DNA of 64,000 nt from Malachius bipustulatus (lineage: Eukaryota > Arthropoda > Insecta > Coleoptera > Melyridae), in assembly GCA_910589415.1 (NCBI GenBank), contig OU342630.1, forward strand, positions 44,548,012 through 44,612,011, read 5' to 3'. Positions 46,936 to 58,760 of this stretch are shown here, one piece after another. Below the pieces are notes generated by a model. It was not told the DNA's origin, ran no database searches, and saw only the letters and a list, made by a program, of their open reading frames with translations. The number at the start of each line of letters is the position of its first letter. Within the stretch, counting starts at the first letter, position 1. The position numbers and the translations under genes were made by a program.

Positions 46936-47298
46936 TGTAAACAATCACTTTTAACACTGTCAGCTGTCGTTAAAAGTGCGCGTGACTTTTAATGGCAGTT
47001 GTACAAAATATAATTTTTTTCATACCTATTCCATTTAGTGAATAGCTAAGTGATTTGACCGAAATTTCCCTAAAACCACTTTTAGTTTTTGAAATACAAT
47101 GTCATTGTGATTTTGAAGTTTAGGAAAACGCCATTTTTTCTGGGAGTAAAATTCATACCATGGATTTAGTGTGCTCAAATGTAATCTTTTAAAAGAACAA
47201 ACTTATGCCAAAAAATGTCTAAAAAGATGGAAAACAAAATTTTTTCCCATATGGTGAGAACTTTTCCACTGGCACTGGCACTGGATTATACTGTGTAA

Positions 47299-49101
47299 AA
47301 AATTTGACAACGTGTCAACAAACAGTAAATAAATAAATCTTACCAGGTGGAACTAATTTATTCTTTATCTAACTTAATCTTTTCCTTATTTTCAATTTCA
47401 GAGTTACAAGCACCCTTGACTTTCAGCGCGTAAAATTTACTAGAATTTATCATGCTGTTATACACTCTGTATAATATGTGAGTGAGTATTTTGTCGCAAA
47501 ACGTCCATTATTTCTTATAACATGTTGACACATAATTAATTACAGAATATTACCGACTACAAGAAACAAACATGGTATTATTAAGCCATAAATAAATGCA
47601 GTTCATCGACTACATGATTACTTGAAGAAGTATCGAGTAAAGTATCTATTTATCGATAATAGCCAATTTTGTTATTTAATTTCATTTGGAATAATATCGT
47701 TTTATTTTTACACATTAAGAGTTACCAGAATTTACAAAATTTCAAATTACTATTCAAACTGAAGTTTGAAGGAATGCAAAAATTAAATTTTCTCTTCTTT
47801 GATAAAAATTTATATAATTTTCAAACCATTAAGACAATACCGTAACAAGTTGCTTATATAAAAAATTCTTATACCCTGAAAACCGCTTCATGTGCTTCAG
47901 CAGATTTTTTTCTGTTTGGATATGAAACTTTATTACATAAAATCTCTGATAATAATTATTTCAAATCAGTTCATAATTTATAAAATGATTACTGTTGGAC
48001 GTGCATTAGCTTAACTCCGGCCTCCGGCACATTTGTACGTATGTACATAGTTTACGATACCCTTCCACAAACTTTGGGTATTTATGGCAGGCAATTTCGT
48101 AAGGACACTAAATTTAATATAATTTATCAAATAAGAACCTGTTTGTAATTACTGTCTTCAAATATACCTACCTAAGCACTAATAATATGCACAGTATTTC
48201 ATGAACATGCAGATAGATCAAATATTTTTTATTTTAGTAAATCAAGGTTGAATGCTCTGATTAAATATTAAGTTTTCCTTCCGCACATGCATCAGATATC
48301 TTTAGTCTTTAATATGTACTTACTAAGTTTGCATATAACTTTTGAAGTTATATCGCTTAATATACAGAACTACATACTCCAAAGATGGTTAAGCTATCAT
48401 GTAAGTGTACTCGTAATACTATTATTATAGACTGGAAAAACATAATAAATGCACCATATCTCTTGAGATACTAGTGCTAGAAAGCAAAGACATATCGGAA
48501 TGCAGAGGGTTCTTATACGCCGAAAATTAACATGATCGTAAATGTGAGCATAAGAGTTGAAGTGTAGCTCTCTTTAGATAATGAGATGCAGCCACCCGCG
48601 TAACTGCCCCAGCTCAGTCTGCCACTCCAGTTTGTTCTCTGATGTTTCCGGTTAACAAATATCTAGTTTTAGATATTCTATATTATTTATTTAATGCCTT
48701 CTAACTTCTTTATACAAATTTAAAGGTGTTTCGGAAAGGAATCCGTCTGAAGTAGCCCCTAAAATTATTCTTGGGGTCACCACCTACTTATTATTCAAGA
48801 TAGATCTAAAAAGAACAACATCCAAATTACAAAATTTCATCAAGATAACATACCAGGTATCTGACCGTACCTATGTACTATTTTATATTTTAATCCTAAA
48901 TTAATTTATATCTTAATATTAGTATTTAAATAGCGAACGAACAAAGGGACTAACCAGTCCCGAAACGTCTTAAAAATAACTTTTTAAACTATAAATATAA
49001 AGACAGAACCTAAACTCAATGAAAAAGGACATAATAATAATAAAATTAATATCAATTATTACGACGTCAATACAATTTGACAAGAATAGCTGAAATAGTT
49101 A
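47299..49101. other. No gene recognised
   Basis: AT-rich single-copy-looking DNA. No coding frame or repeat boundary is clear. Confidence 0.4.
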
Positions 49102-50390
49102 TTTTCATTCTCCCCTTTACGAAAGTGTAACTTTCTGTCTTGATAAGACGACCGAAAGCGAAAGTAAAACATCCTAGGTGATAGGTTGCTAGGTGGTTGC
49201 TAGCTATGAAAAACTTTCGTGGCCTGGACAAAAAAGTAGAAATGTCAGTTTGATTAACGTTTATTTAGATGGAAAATTAAATGTAAAACTACAATAAAAA
49301 TTCCAGTAAATCTTTCTGGAACATACAAATAATTATTATTGTATGTTCCAGAAAGATTTACTGGAATTTGCAGCTTCTTGAATGAAATTCATTTTGAACT
49401 AAACTACGATCAAAGATTCTGAAATTATAGCGGTACAGAGTTTTAAACTTGACAGTGTCATAAATTAATAATTTAAAACTATCGTTACTATGGTAATGTT
49501 AAAAACATGGCATCTTATAATAATTCCATTGTTATCACTGAATCGTATTATTTTACTCATTTCTTCTTAATCCGTGGTTCAATATGGCAAGGCGAGAATG
49601 AAAAGTTTAATACATTACACGCTACGAAAGCTCTTTCAGGTGCTCGGAGTTTTAAATACCCTCGGCTACGCTACGCTTCGCCTCGGGTATTCAAATACAC
49701 CTCACACCTAAAAGTGAACTTTCGTAGCTTGTAATGTAAATAACTATTACATTACAAGCTACGAAAGTTCACTTTTAGGTGCGAGGTCTTTTGAATAGCC
49801 GAGGCGAAGCGAAGCGTAGCGTAGCCGAGGATATTTAAAACTCCGAGCACCTGAAAGAGCTTTCGTAGCGTGTGATGTATTAAACTTTTCATTCTCCCCT
49901 TGCCATATTGAACCACGTATTAAGAAGAAATGAGTAAAATAATACGATTCAGTGATAACAATGGAATTATTATAAGGTGCCATGTTTTTAACATTACCAT
50001 AGTAACGATAGTTTTAAATTATTAATTTATGACACTGTCAAGTTTAAAACTCTGTACCGCTATAATTTTAGAATCTTTGATCCTAGTTTAGTTCAAAATG
50101 AATTTCATTCAAGAAGCTGCAAATTCCAGTAAATCTTTCTGGAAAATACAAATAATAATTATTTGTATGTTCCAGAAAGATTTACTGGAATTTTTTATTG
50201 TAGTTTTACATTTAATTTTCCATCTAAATAAACGTTAATCAAACTGACATTTCTACTTTTTTGTCCAGGCCACGAAAGTTTTTCATAGCTAGCAACCACC
50301 TAGCAACCTATCACCTAGGATGTTTTACTTTCGCTTTCGGTTATCTTATCAAAACAGAAAGTTGCACTTTCGTAAAGGGGAGAATGAAAA
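49102..50390. mobile_element. 1.29-kb near-perfect palindrome, family K
   Basis: The left end ttttcattctcccctttacg and right end cgtaaaggggagaatgaaaa mirror one another. Pairing runs with only scattered differences to the centre near 49746 (aaataactatt), so each arm is about 640 bp. The end motif recurs inside, at 49591-49604 and 49887-49901, pointing outwards. Each arm also holds its own 68-bp palindrome (49300-49367 and 50123-50191). The innermost part is rich in acgaaag / ctttcg and gctacgctacgcttcgc. Two mirrored 74-75-codon frames (49507-49734 plus, 49759-49983 minus) are products of the symmetry and match no family. Confidence 0.9.
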
Positions 50391-50475
50391 ATAAATTTTT
50401 TTAACATAAAAACTATTTTATATTAGGTATTAGGCAATGTCCTATGTATAGAGGTGTGGTCATTTACCCGATATA

Positions 50476-51160
50476 CAGGGTGTTCTACAAGCTCTATGAC
50501 AAACTTTGACAGATGGTAGGTTGCTTGATTTTAAACATATTTTTTTTAATAAACATGGGTCCGATTCGTTTTTGTTTAGAAGTTACAAGCATTTAAAGAA
50601 TCGTAATTTTTTCAGTCAACCAGGAAGTGACACTAAGTCGCTATGTCACTAAGACACTATGTCAACCAATGTACACTTATAAAATATACACTTACTTCAA
50701 TGAAAAACGTAGGCTGATAAATAGAAATATCGGTTGTTATGACAATAATAATTGTTAGTGTCATTTTAATTATTTATTAGATATTTCGTGTGAAAGTTAT
50801 AAATAAAAAATGCATTTATTCTCGACTGAGGAATATGCAGATATTGTGTTTGTATATGGGTATTCCAATGGTAAGAATAAGAAATGATCCAAATCTCATT
50901 CTTCGAGTGACCGAATCTTTAGTTCGTCGATGTGAGGCTTGCATTCAAGCTGAGGGTGGACATTTCGAACAATTTTTATAGTCTTAAGTTTTGTGATTAT
51001 CATTTAATTTAAATTTTTATTGTTGATTGTTAATAAAGGTTAAATGCTTGTAACTTCTAAACAAAAACGAATCGGACCCATGTTTATTGAAAAAAATATG
51101 TTTAAAATCGAGCAACCTACCATCTGTCAAAGTTTGTCATAGAGCTTGTAGCACACCCTG
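50476..51160. mobile_element. TA-flanked foldback, family E, transposase-deletion derivative
   Basis: The ends TA-CAGGGTGTTCTACAAGCTC and their inverse form TIRs of about 120 bp (50476-50598 and 51038-51160) with few mismatches. Between them is the collapsed gene listed at 50810-50981. It is the only CAGGGTG element in the window that retains coding sequence of its likely parent. Confidence 0.88.
50810..50981 (+). pseudogene. Collapsed mariner-like transposase gene: start and end only
   Basis: An ATG at 50810 opens MHLFSTEEYADIVFVYGYSN. This fits the start of the helix-turn-helix domain (DUF4817 type) that begins many insect mariner-like transposases ('..s.eEyadmlfvYGea.gN'). The frame stops at 50887. 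In another frame NDPNLILRVTESLVRR and CEACIQAEGGHFEQFL end at 50981. That matches the extreme C-terminus of the same family ('..n..l...v..s..rR...CI...G.HFEhLL'). The roughly 300 residues between them, including all catalytic residues, are missing, so an internal deletion joined the two ends near 50870-50885. It cannot be functional. The family names are from memory. Confidence 0.65.
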
Positions 51161-52189
51161 TATAACAAAAATAACTTTCAGCTATAAAAGTGTTTGCTCT
51201 AATGTAAACGACATTATTTTATGATTTTGTATATCAATGTAATCAATACCTATAAACAAGTAACCAAATTTCGGTGATTATTTTACTTGACGAATAAATT
51301 AAAAAATATTATCATTACCTTTAATAAAAATTGAACGGCGTTGAAATATTTGAAATCACAGTTATTAGCCGTCAGTAACGCCACGTGGCTTACAATGCGC
51401 TGGAACTAGAAATAGGCTAACCGAGTTACAGGGCAGCGTTACATCGAATCGAGTCATTCTAAAGATACCCGTGTGCGAGAAACAAGTTACAGTAAGTAAC
51501 AGTGATGATGTTCCACCCGTCACAGAAAACTGAATAGACTATAAGTACCGAAATTAAGTGCCGACATGACCCACAATTTTCAAGGCCCAACTGAGGAAAT
51601 GTTACTAAATGAATAACAGATATTATCTTAAGTAAATCTTCAGTTATTTTTGGTTATTAAAATAAATAAATAAAGCTACAAGATCGACAACCAGTCAGTG
51701 CATATTTCAGTGTGATTAATTTGAAATAATTAGGTATCTAAATGTTTTCTATAGAATAGAATTTTCTATAGAAAGTAAATACGATTAAATTTACCTAATG
51801 AAAATCTTAACAAGAAAGATCGTATTTTTTATTTTAGTGTCATATTGATACTACTGGGTGCAGGCGTAAGCAAGAATTAAGTCCAAATTTGTTTGTTACA
51901 AGTTACATCTCTAGACTAGCGAACTGGAATATGAAGAGGTAAAATATTTTTATCTCAATTTAATCATTTTCATTCTAACAAGTCAGGATGATATTAATTT
52001 GGTGCGCTTTTTTGAAGATAAAATATATCTACCTAGATGCTTAGGTTGTTGATGTACCTAATTATTATGTGGACATAATAAGAAAATCAATAAGTTCTCA
52101 GCAACAAACAATTTTAAGTGTTTAAGGGTAAACCTGAAATATATTTCTAAAGTACCTATATGCTATATTTAGGTGTACACCTAAATACA

Positions 52190-52224
<35 letters not shown>

Positions 52225-53089
52225 ATGTGTGAAGAAAAGAAAATAATTGACACATGCTTAAAGTTCTAATGATGTCTAACAACTCTGTAGTTATTATTTA
52301 ACATTAAGTTCCATCCTAAAACTACAACCTTATCTTAGTTTGTTATTAAAAGTTCCTGTTAATTTCTTGCTTTTAACTATTTCTGTAGTGATTTTTCCCG
52401 TCAAGCCAAGCCTTTTTGAACAAGTTTCTGGTAAAAGCCTACCTTGGGGAAAAATAGTCTCAACTTTGTAGGCTTACAAAAATGATACATAGTGAAAAGT
52501 TAGTAACGCATAAATTTTATATTTCAGAAATAATAATCACATGGCTCTTTAAAAATAATTTTTTTAGTGTTTTGACGATTTCTCAGGAACCCTTTCAGAT
52601 ACCTACATATAAAACTGAATTTTTGTACACATTTTATCATTAATATTATTTACTTTTTGAGGTCTGATTAAGTTTATTTCATATGTCAGTGACAGAGATT
52701 TTGGAGTTGCTTGAAATATTTTGCCCCTAATTTCTACGACACTGCATTGTGGAAGCATATTGTAAACTGTCAATGTTTTCTACATAAAAAAGTTACTTTT
52801 GGTCAAATACTCTAATGTGAACTGTTTTCGAGAAAAACAGCATTTTATGATGAAACACATAAAAAAGTGATAAAATGTTTTGTTGTGGACAAAAACATCA
52901 CTTATTTTTGATAATTTTTTTTATGTTTCGTTTCACTGCCACATATTTTTTTTTTAATTTGGCCTCTTAACGTATTATATTAATGACAAGATGTGTACAA
53001 AAGCTGGGTTCTGTATCTCAAACAGTTCCTGAGATATCGTGAAAAAAATTAAAATAATTTTTTTTATCTCGAAAACGGTTTATTTGCTA
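51161..53089. other. No gene recognised
   Basis: A higher-complexity patch at 51360-51560 has no open frame of note. A simple repeat (AAAT)n, about nine units, is at 52189-52226. The rest is AT-rich. Confidence 0.4.
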
Positions 53090-53479
53090 CGATCGCGTAG
53101 AAGCGCCACACCAGTTTTATTTTTTAAAATTCCGAAATTAAACTCGGAATTCCGAGTTCAAAATAGGGGCCTAGCCTATTTGCCGCCTGCGTGGCGATAC
53201 AAAAATTGCCGCCCCCGCCCCCCTCTTAAGAAGAAATGTCTACCAATGGGAGGGCAAAAACCAATTTTTTGTAGGTAAAAATTAAACACCAACAGAAACG
53301 TTATCTTAGACTAGGTATAAGTTCTGCTGCACCGAGGGGCTTAGTGGTGCGAAATATATCCCCCAAAAATCAGGGGAGCTCGATAAATTTTTTTTGAAAA
53401 AACAATTGCGAAAATGTTAATCACACTAGGCAATAACTGCGTTAATACTGGTACATTTTAGCGTTACCGTTCAATATAT

Positions 53480-54104
53480 AGGGTGTTTCACCAGCAGACC
53501 GACATAGCTTAAGGGTAGGTGTAGGTTTTCAAGACGATTCGGGATCTGGTTTTGAAATTTTTCTGAGGCCCTTCGTTTCGATGTTACAGGGTGATTCATG
53601 CATTTTGTCGAAATTTTTGATGAGCAGTATCTTTTGAACGAATTGATGGAATTTATGGAATTTTGGTAGAATGCTCTGCTAATGACACTTAATACCTCGC
53701 ATTTTTCGTCGATTCGAAAACTGCAGGGCCGTAGGTAATTTTTTAGGTCTCTATCGATTTTGTCAAAAAATCCACCCTGTATGCATTTTCTTCAAAGTTT
53801 AGTACCATTTTCTAAAACTACATGAAAAATGCTACAATTGCGGAAAAAAAAATTACTTGGCACCATTAAACTGAATACTTTCTGATAAAACCGATAGAGA
53901 CCTGAAAAATTAAGTACGGTCCTGCAGTTTTTTAATCGAAGAACAATGCGAGGTACTAAGTGTCATTAGCAGAGCATATCTACCAAATTTCACTAAATTC
54001 CATCCGATTGAAGGGTCTCAGAATAATTTCAATACCAGATCCTGAATCGCCTTGAAAAACTTATACCTACCTAAGCTATGTCGGTCTGCTGGTGAAACAC
54101 CCTG
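53480..54104. mobile_element. Foldback family C copy 1, nested in L
   Basis: agggtgtttcaccagcagac (then cgacatagctta) is mirrored at 54073-54104. The left arm has an internal CAGGGTGATTCATGCATTTT stretch (about 53588) that the right arm lacks, so the arms are unequal. A second copy lies at 59490-59910 in the opposite orientation. Confidence 0.85.
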
Positions 54105-54540
54105 TTGAGTTGAATGGAGTTACGTTAGAGCCAACATGTGGTCTCAATATGGTCAAAGCCTTCGTTATAAATTTTTATTATAAAACAAGCTGAATCGGGT
54201 TCGGCGTTCCGCGGCCAGAGCAATCCTAAGATATTCGGCGTCCAAAGGCGACTGAAAATTATCCACTTTTTTTCATAATAAAATACATAGGATGGCTATA
54301 ACGCCGGGAAGCCAGTGACTATTGATGGATTAACAAGTTAGTGCAGTATGGATTCAGAACTTAATACTATAAAGGTAATGTTTATGCTACACTATAATAA
54401 CTAAGTCTATCATGATATTTTGATATTTTTTGTTATTGTTATGAATTATGTTAGGATTTTTACTTCCGCACGCTGCCCCTATGAACTTGCCGCCTGCGTG
54501 CGGGCAATCGGGCAGAGCACACCTGCTAGGCCCGGCCCTG

Positions 54541-54715
54541 ATTCCGAGTTTAATCTTGGAATCCGAATTTAAAGTCGGAATTCCGAGTTTATATAAAGTC
54601 GGAATTCCGACTTTAAACTCGGAATTCCGAGTTCAAACTAAGAATTCCGAGTTTAAAGTCGGAATTCCGAGTTTATATAAAGTCGGAATTCCGAGTTTAA
54701 ACTCGGAATTTTAAA
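54541..54715. repeat. Tandem array of a palindromic unit
   Basis: About six to seven units of cggaattccgagttta, spaced by tataaagt or aac, form a short array. Each unit is itself palindromic around gaattc. Related units are at 53122-53162 in the opposite arm. The 88-codon frame across it only reflects the repeat. Confidence 0.8.
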
Positions 54716-54748
54716 AATAAAACTGGTGTGGCGCTTCTACGCCTTCGT

Positions 54749-56998
54749 AATTTGCGGACCCATGTTAATGGGAACGTTTTTTGATGTTTTTGCACGAGCT
54801 CTCACATCCTAAAGTCCTGCGCACCATATCCTCATTTGCCTCTTATAAAAGTAATCTAAGAAAAAAAATGCCTAAAAAAGTTCAATTATCATGAGTAGAG
54901 GTATAACTATAATAATAAATGAGAAAATCCTCAAAAGTTCCAAAATGTTATTTGCTGCAGGTTTGTTTGTATCATGATGTGTCTACTACGAGAACCTTTA
55001 CTAAGCCCGGAAACTAGGGAAACATGTCTACTGAATTTAGAAAACTTGTTCAACTAGTTTTATTTTTCTGTGCTGAAATATCATGCATTGCCTCGTGCAT
55101 TGCCTTATAAGTAGGTACATTATTTATTACTTACTACATATGGCTCTCTGAAACGTAAGGAACAGGAAAAAAGGCTTATCCCTATCACTAATGTAATTAC
55201 TCATAAAGTTCTTCTCGATTATTCTTAAATGGAATTCCACCTCAAATAGGTAGAGAATCACTTAGACTTGGAGAATCCAATGGAATTTCTGCTACGGCAA
55301 TCCTGTTCCTAATTCGTTCTCTTTGAACTTTTTCCCAGGAATGTAATATGTACCTCTAATTAGATTATCGTCCCTCCTTTAGTAATCAAATTACACACCT
55401 TGCAAAGTAGATTCGTTGAGGGACTAAACAAAGAGTTAATTAAAGTTCGACCCGCATAAGAAGTAAATTAGGGAGCCAAGCTATGCTGAACATCGAGACG
55501 TTTTGATCTCGACTGGGTGTAAATTACAAGCCCGGTTAGTGTTTAGCCCAGAAAATTTAATTGAGTTAGTGGAATTTGCTAAATTACTAGTTTATTAATT
55601 TTTGATTTTTTTTATCTTTATAGGATTCTCTAAAATCTTACGTAGTTCATTATCTTTACCTGGTTTCCATTCCTTATCTTTTCTTGGTTTCCCATATAAT
55701 AAATTAATAATAAACAATGTCTTGTGTAACGAATATTCTACAGTACGTCTTTTAAAAATTCGTAGATGAAATGAAGTTGCAACATAATCGGCTGGCTACT
55801 ATTAATACCATTACCAATTCAACAATTTAAAAGGTTCTATGACTTATACGCTTAAAATGGTTTCAGCTGTCATGTTGGCAGCATTTCGCTCGGTTGTCAT
55901 GGCAAATTCAGAAAGTTTACAAATAAAATAAGGAAAGAGAAATAAAAGATAGAGAGTGAGATAATAGTGAAATAATAGAGACAACATACATTTTTGTTTT
56001 GCAGTGAGTAAATTATCCTAGAGTAAACATCAAATGAGTAATTTACAATATACCTATTATTCAATATTGAATGGCAGTATGAAGGGGACAGCCTAAAACC
56101 TAAAAGCCAAATAATAATTTATTCTTAAAATATCGTAGCCTACATAGCTGGAATCTATTATATTCACAGAAAAACTATATTTATTTTTAGTTTCTAAGGC
56201 ATGCTTGATTTTTCAAAAATAAATTTTTGTTAGAAATTAATCTTCAACCAAGCAGCGTTGAACCCCAAAAAATGAAAATTAATATAAAACATTTTTTGTG
56301 TTTTATAGGAGTCGTTTCACCTATCCGGGGATACACGGTATAAGTCAATTCCACATATATTAGACATTTAACAGAATAAATAGTCCAACTATTCAAGACT
56401 TATCACTTCAAAATTGCGACTTTCAATCTGGTCACGAATAATACATTTCCTTTCTGTAGGTCTATTTTAGAAAAAAAAATTAATTGTGAATAGATGGTGA
56501 TAAAGACCGTTAATATAAAAAATGTAGTAGGGAGGATAAGATACAAGAAATGCATTCGTTTGCTGCCTTCCATTTGAATCATGAACAATCCGTTTGATGT
56601 ATTATTATTATAACTTATACCTACTTACTTCATAGATTCATGATGTTGTCAATTTATTTTTTATAAGTTTTTAAACGATGTGTTTGTGATGGTACTGTTT
56701 CGTTAGTGATAAGTGTTTTTTTGTGATGTGGGAGTATAAGTTAACAACCAGTGGCGCTCGTAGTTTTGAAGATTCCGACTTTTTACTGAGATGATTGATG
56801 ACCGATGGGCATATCCCTTGCGTAAGTTTTCTTATCTCACAAAAAGTTTTTACATAATTTTGTATTTTTTTGTAGTTTTCCTGAACAAGTCGAGATAATC
56901 GACGAAAGCTTGAAATTTTGCATAAATGGTACTTTACTAGGCCGTTTTTTATTTTTGAAACCGCTAAGCCAAGTTGTACTGGAATATACAGGGTGTCA
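54749..56998. other. No gene recognised
   Basis: AT-rich, with a more complex block at 55360-55560 (includes taattaaagttcgacccgca) that might be conserved non-coding DNA. No coding frame is supported. Confidence 0.35.
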
Positions 56999-57843
56999 AT
57001 TTGAAAACTTGCCACCCCCGAATTCTTCCTTGAAAAATGTTTTTCAAAGAAATCTCTAAACAGGTCAATTTTTCAATGTAGTTTATGTTCTATTGACGTA
57101 AAAAAATTTATACAGGGTATTCCTTGATTCAGTAACGACGATAGGTATGGTCTATTTTTTTTTAATGGGACACCCTGTATATTAATACAATTTCAAATTG
57201 TTTGAGAAAATTCAATAAAAAATGTTTTTACAGTTGCAGTTTAAACTGAATAGCTTACGAGCTATAAACAAATGCAAATCGCAGTTTTTCATTTTCAAAG
57301 CAGCTTGTTTTGAAAACGACTACAGTAATCGGAAAACGGCTTACATGTTCCTACCTTAACTTTTCAAGCGGTATCCTTTATTGTGTGGATGAAATTTTCA
57401 TACAGGGTGACGAAAATGATCAGACTTTTGATCACCCTGTATAAAAATTTTATCTACATCATAGGATACCGCTTGAAAAGTTAAGATAGGGACATGTAAG
57501 CCGTTTTTCGACATTTAGAGCCGTGTACGATGCTGATTTCATAATGGAAAAGTGCGATTTTCATTTGTTTATAACTCATAACCTACTCAATGTAAGCTGC
57601 AACTATAAAAACCATTCCTAATGGATTTTTTCAGACAATCTGAAAATGTAATAATAAACAGGGTGTTTCATTAAAAAAAATAGACAATGTCGTCACTACT
57701 GAGTCAAGGAACACCCTGTATAAAATATTTTTTCGTCAATAGAACATAAGTTAAATTTAAAAATTTCCCTGTTTCGGGATTTCTTTGAAAAAAAAATTTC
57801 GAGGATGAATTTTGGGGTGGCAAGTTTTCAAATTGACACCCTG
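56999..57843. mobile_element. Four-level concentric foldback (family A core)
   Basis: CAGGGTG-type motifs are arranged symmetrically about one centre near 57421: CAGGGTGTCAATTTGAAAAC at 56999 with its inverse ending 57843; CAGGGTATTCCTTGA at 57113 with TCAAGGAACACCCTG to 57718; outward-pointing CACCCTG at 57171 with CAGGGTG at 57658; and CAGGGTGACGAAAATGATC at 57403 with GATCACCCTG to 57439. Family A arms lie between levels three and four (ttacatgttcctaccttaac near 57342; gttaagatagggacatgtaa near 57479). It is TA-flanked and non-coding apart from chance frames. Confidence 0.88.
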
Positions 57844-58014
57844 TATAATTAATATTAGTTGGTGGTTATTTCACAAATACATACGTTTTACATTTATCTA
57901 GCCCAAATGTCATACATTATGTCCTTAGATAACTTTTCTAGTATTATTATTATCAGTTCTTTAAGTTTAAGTTCTCTTGTGAGGACGTGTAAAGTTATAG
58001 ATTTTATTAATATA
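57844..58014. other. Short AT-rich spacer
   Basis: Nothing recognised between two foldbacks. Confidence 0.4.
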
Positions 58015-58246
58015 CAGGGTGGGCCATCGAAAAGATAACAAGCCTAATAATTTGGAAAGTGAAGATGTCTGGTCCCTATGAAGATAAACGAAGCGGTAGC
58101 TACCCCTTCCAAGGGGATGAACTTGGATGGTTAAATTTGTTGCCCAAAGATGTCCCCCTCGAAAACAAAATTGACCTGTTTCGGCGTTTTTCGCATACAT
58201 CTTCACTTTCCAAATTATTAGGCTTGTTATCTTTTCAATGGTCCAA
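58015..58246. mobile_element. Foldback MITE family D copy 2
   Basis: CAGGGTGGGCCATCGAAAAG and gataacaagcctaataattt match copy 1 (3088-3410). The right arm (attattaggcttgttatct) is kept, but the terminal CCATCCTG has decayed. It is shorter than copy 1. Confidence 0.8.
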
Positions 58247-58423
58247 ATTATATTATTTTAGCTAAAGACGGCTTTACATTTACGAGTGACTCGTATACGA
58301 GTTAGACAATCGTATACGATTTCGTATGTGTAAACAGTAGCTCGTAGGTCGTATACGTGTTAGTTTCAAAGTTGAGAGGGATCCGAGTAGTGGTACGAGT
58401 GAAATGGTTTTTTATAATTTAAA

Positions 58424-58606
58424 ATGGCGGCAAATAAACTGTCTACGGATGATCTTGGTCAATTCATTGATCTTTATTACGGTATGACCTGTTTATGGGA
58501 TGTCAGATTAAAAGAATATAAAGACCTAAGTGCTAGGAACAAAGCCTACGCAACAATAGCGAATATTTTAAATTTGCCAGTAGAAACTGTGAAGAAAAAA
58601 AAATGT
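58424..58606 (+). pseudogene. MADF-domain (Myb/SANT-like) DNA-binding protein, N-terminal part
   Basis: The ATG at 58424 (context aaaATGg) opens MAANKLSTDDLGQFIDLYYG, followed by CLWDVRLKEYKDLSARNKAY, ATIANILNLP and VETVKKK. This is the first two-thirds of a MADF domain ('fI.lyr..p.LWd.r...Ykdr..r..Awe.Ia..l...v..vk.K'), including the conserved Leu-Trp-Asp and Tyr-Lys. The frame then runs into the other half of the element and stops at 58633. In full Harbinger elements this protein binds the element's ends and helps import or target the transposase; here only the DNA-binding head is left. The repeated tcgtatacga sites close by would be its natural targets (inference). Confidence 0.75.
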
Positions 58607-58760
58607 TTCTTCAATTCCAACAACACCTCTTAACTGCAGGGAATTTTTAACCCAAACTCGCCTTTTTCTATTAACATCTTCACGTTTTTCTTTTCCCTTC
58701 ATCAATAACACCAAAATACTCCAAAATCATAGCAACTCGCATTCTTTTATTCGGCGCCAT
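58607..58760 (-). pseudogene. Harbinger transposase, N-terminal remnant
   Basis: On the minus strand an ATG at 58760 gives MAPNKRMRVAMILEYFGVID. After a +1 shift it continues EKREDVNRKRRVWVKNSL and QLRGVVGIEET, close to the Harbinger/HARBI1 N-terminal pattern 'kRRrfWVrpw...R...G.y..ll.eL'. It is cut at the poly-A/T junction near 58605, head-on to the MADF remnant. The DDE domain is absent. Confidence 0.55.

Larger units (their letters stand above)
45319..47298. mobile_element. Large foldback element, family N
   Basis: The left end tatacagtgcccgcc (45317 on) and the right end ggcactggattatactgt (to 47298) are mirrored, with pairing continuing inwards (caaatttgagcacacc near 45418 against gtgtgctcaaatgtaa near 47170; aaaatggcgttttt near 45464 against aaaacgccatttttt near 47124). 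The arms resume at 45620-45715 and 46390-46505. The right arm is interrupted by about 500 bp (roughly 46515-47030). A MITE lies in the centre at 46103-46261. Confidence 0.75.
53090..54748. mobile_element. Composite foldback with palindromic tandem ends, family L
   Basis: The outer arms gcgtagaagcgccacaccag (then ttttattttt) at 53094 and their inverse ending at 54743 mirror one another. The arms contain repeats of the palindrome cggaattccg. A whole foldback of another family (53480-54104) lies inside. The GC-rich segments ttgccgcctgcgtg occur at 53180 and 54488. Confidence 0.75.

Noticed and set aside
49507..49983. Two nearly identical 74-75-codon frames on opposite strands.
   Set aside because: They are the same sequence read from the two arms of the palindrome; no family match.
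52189..52226. The (AAAT)n run as a SINE or LINE tail.
   Set aside because: No recognisable element or target duplication next to it; treated as a simple repeat.
54448..54714. An 88-codon repetitive frame (VGIPSLYK repeats).
   Set aside because: It simply translates the palindromic tandem array.
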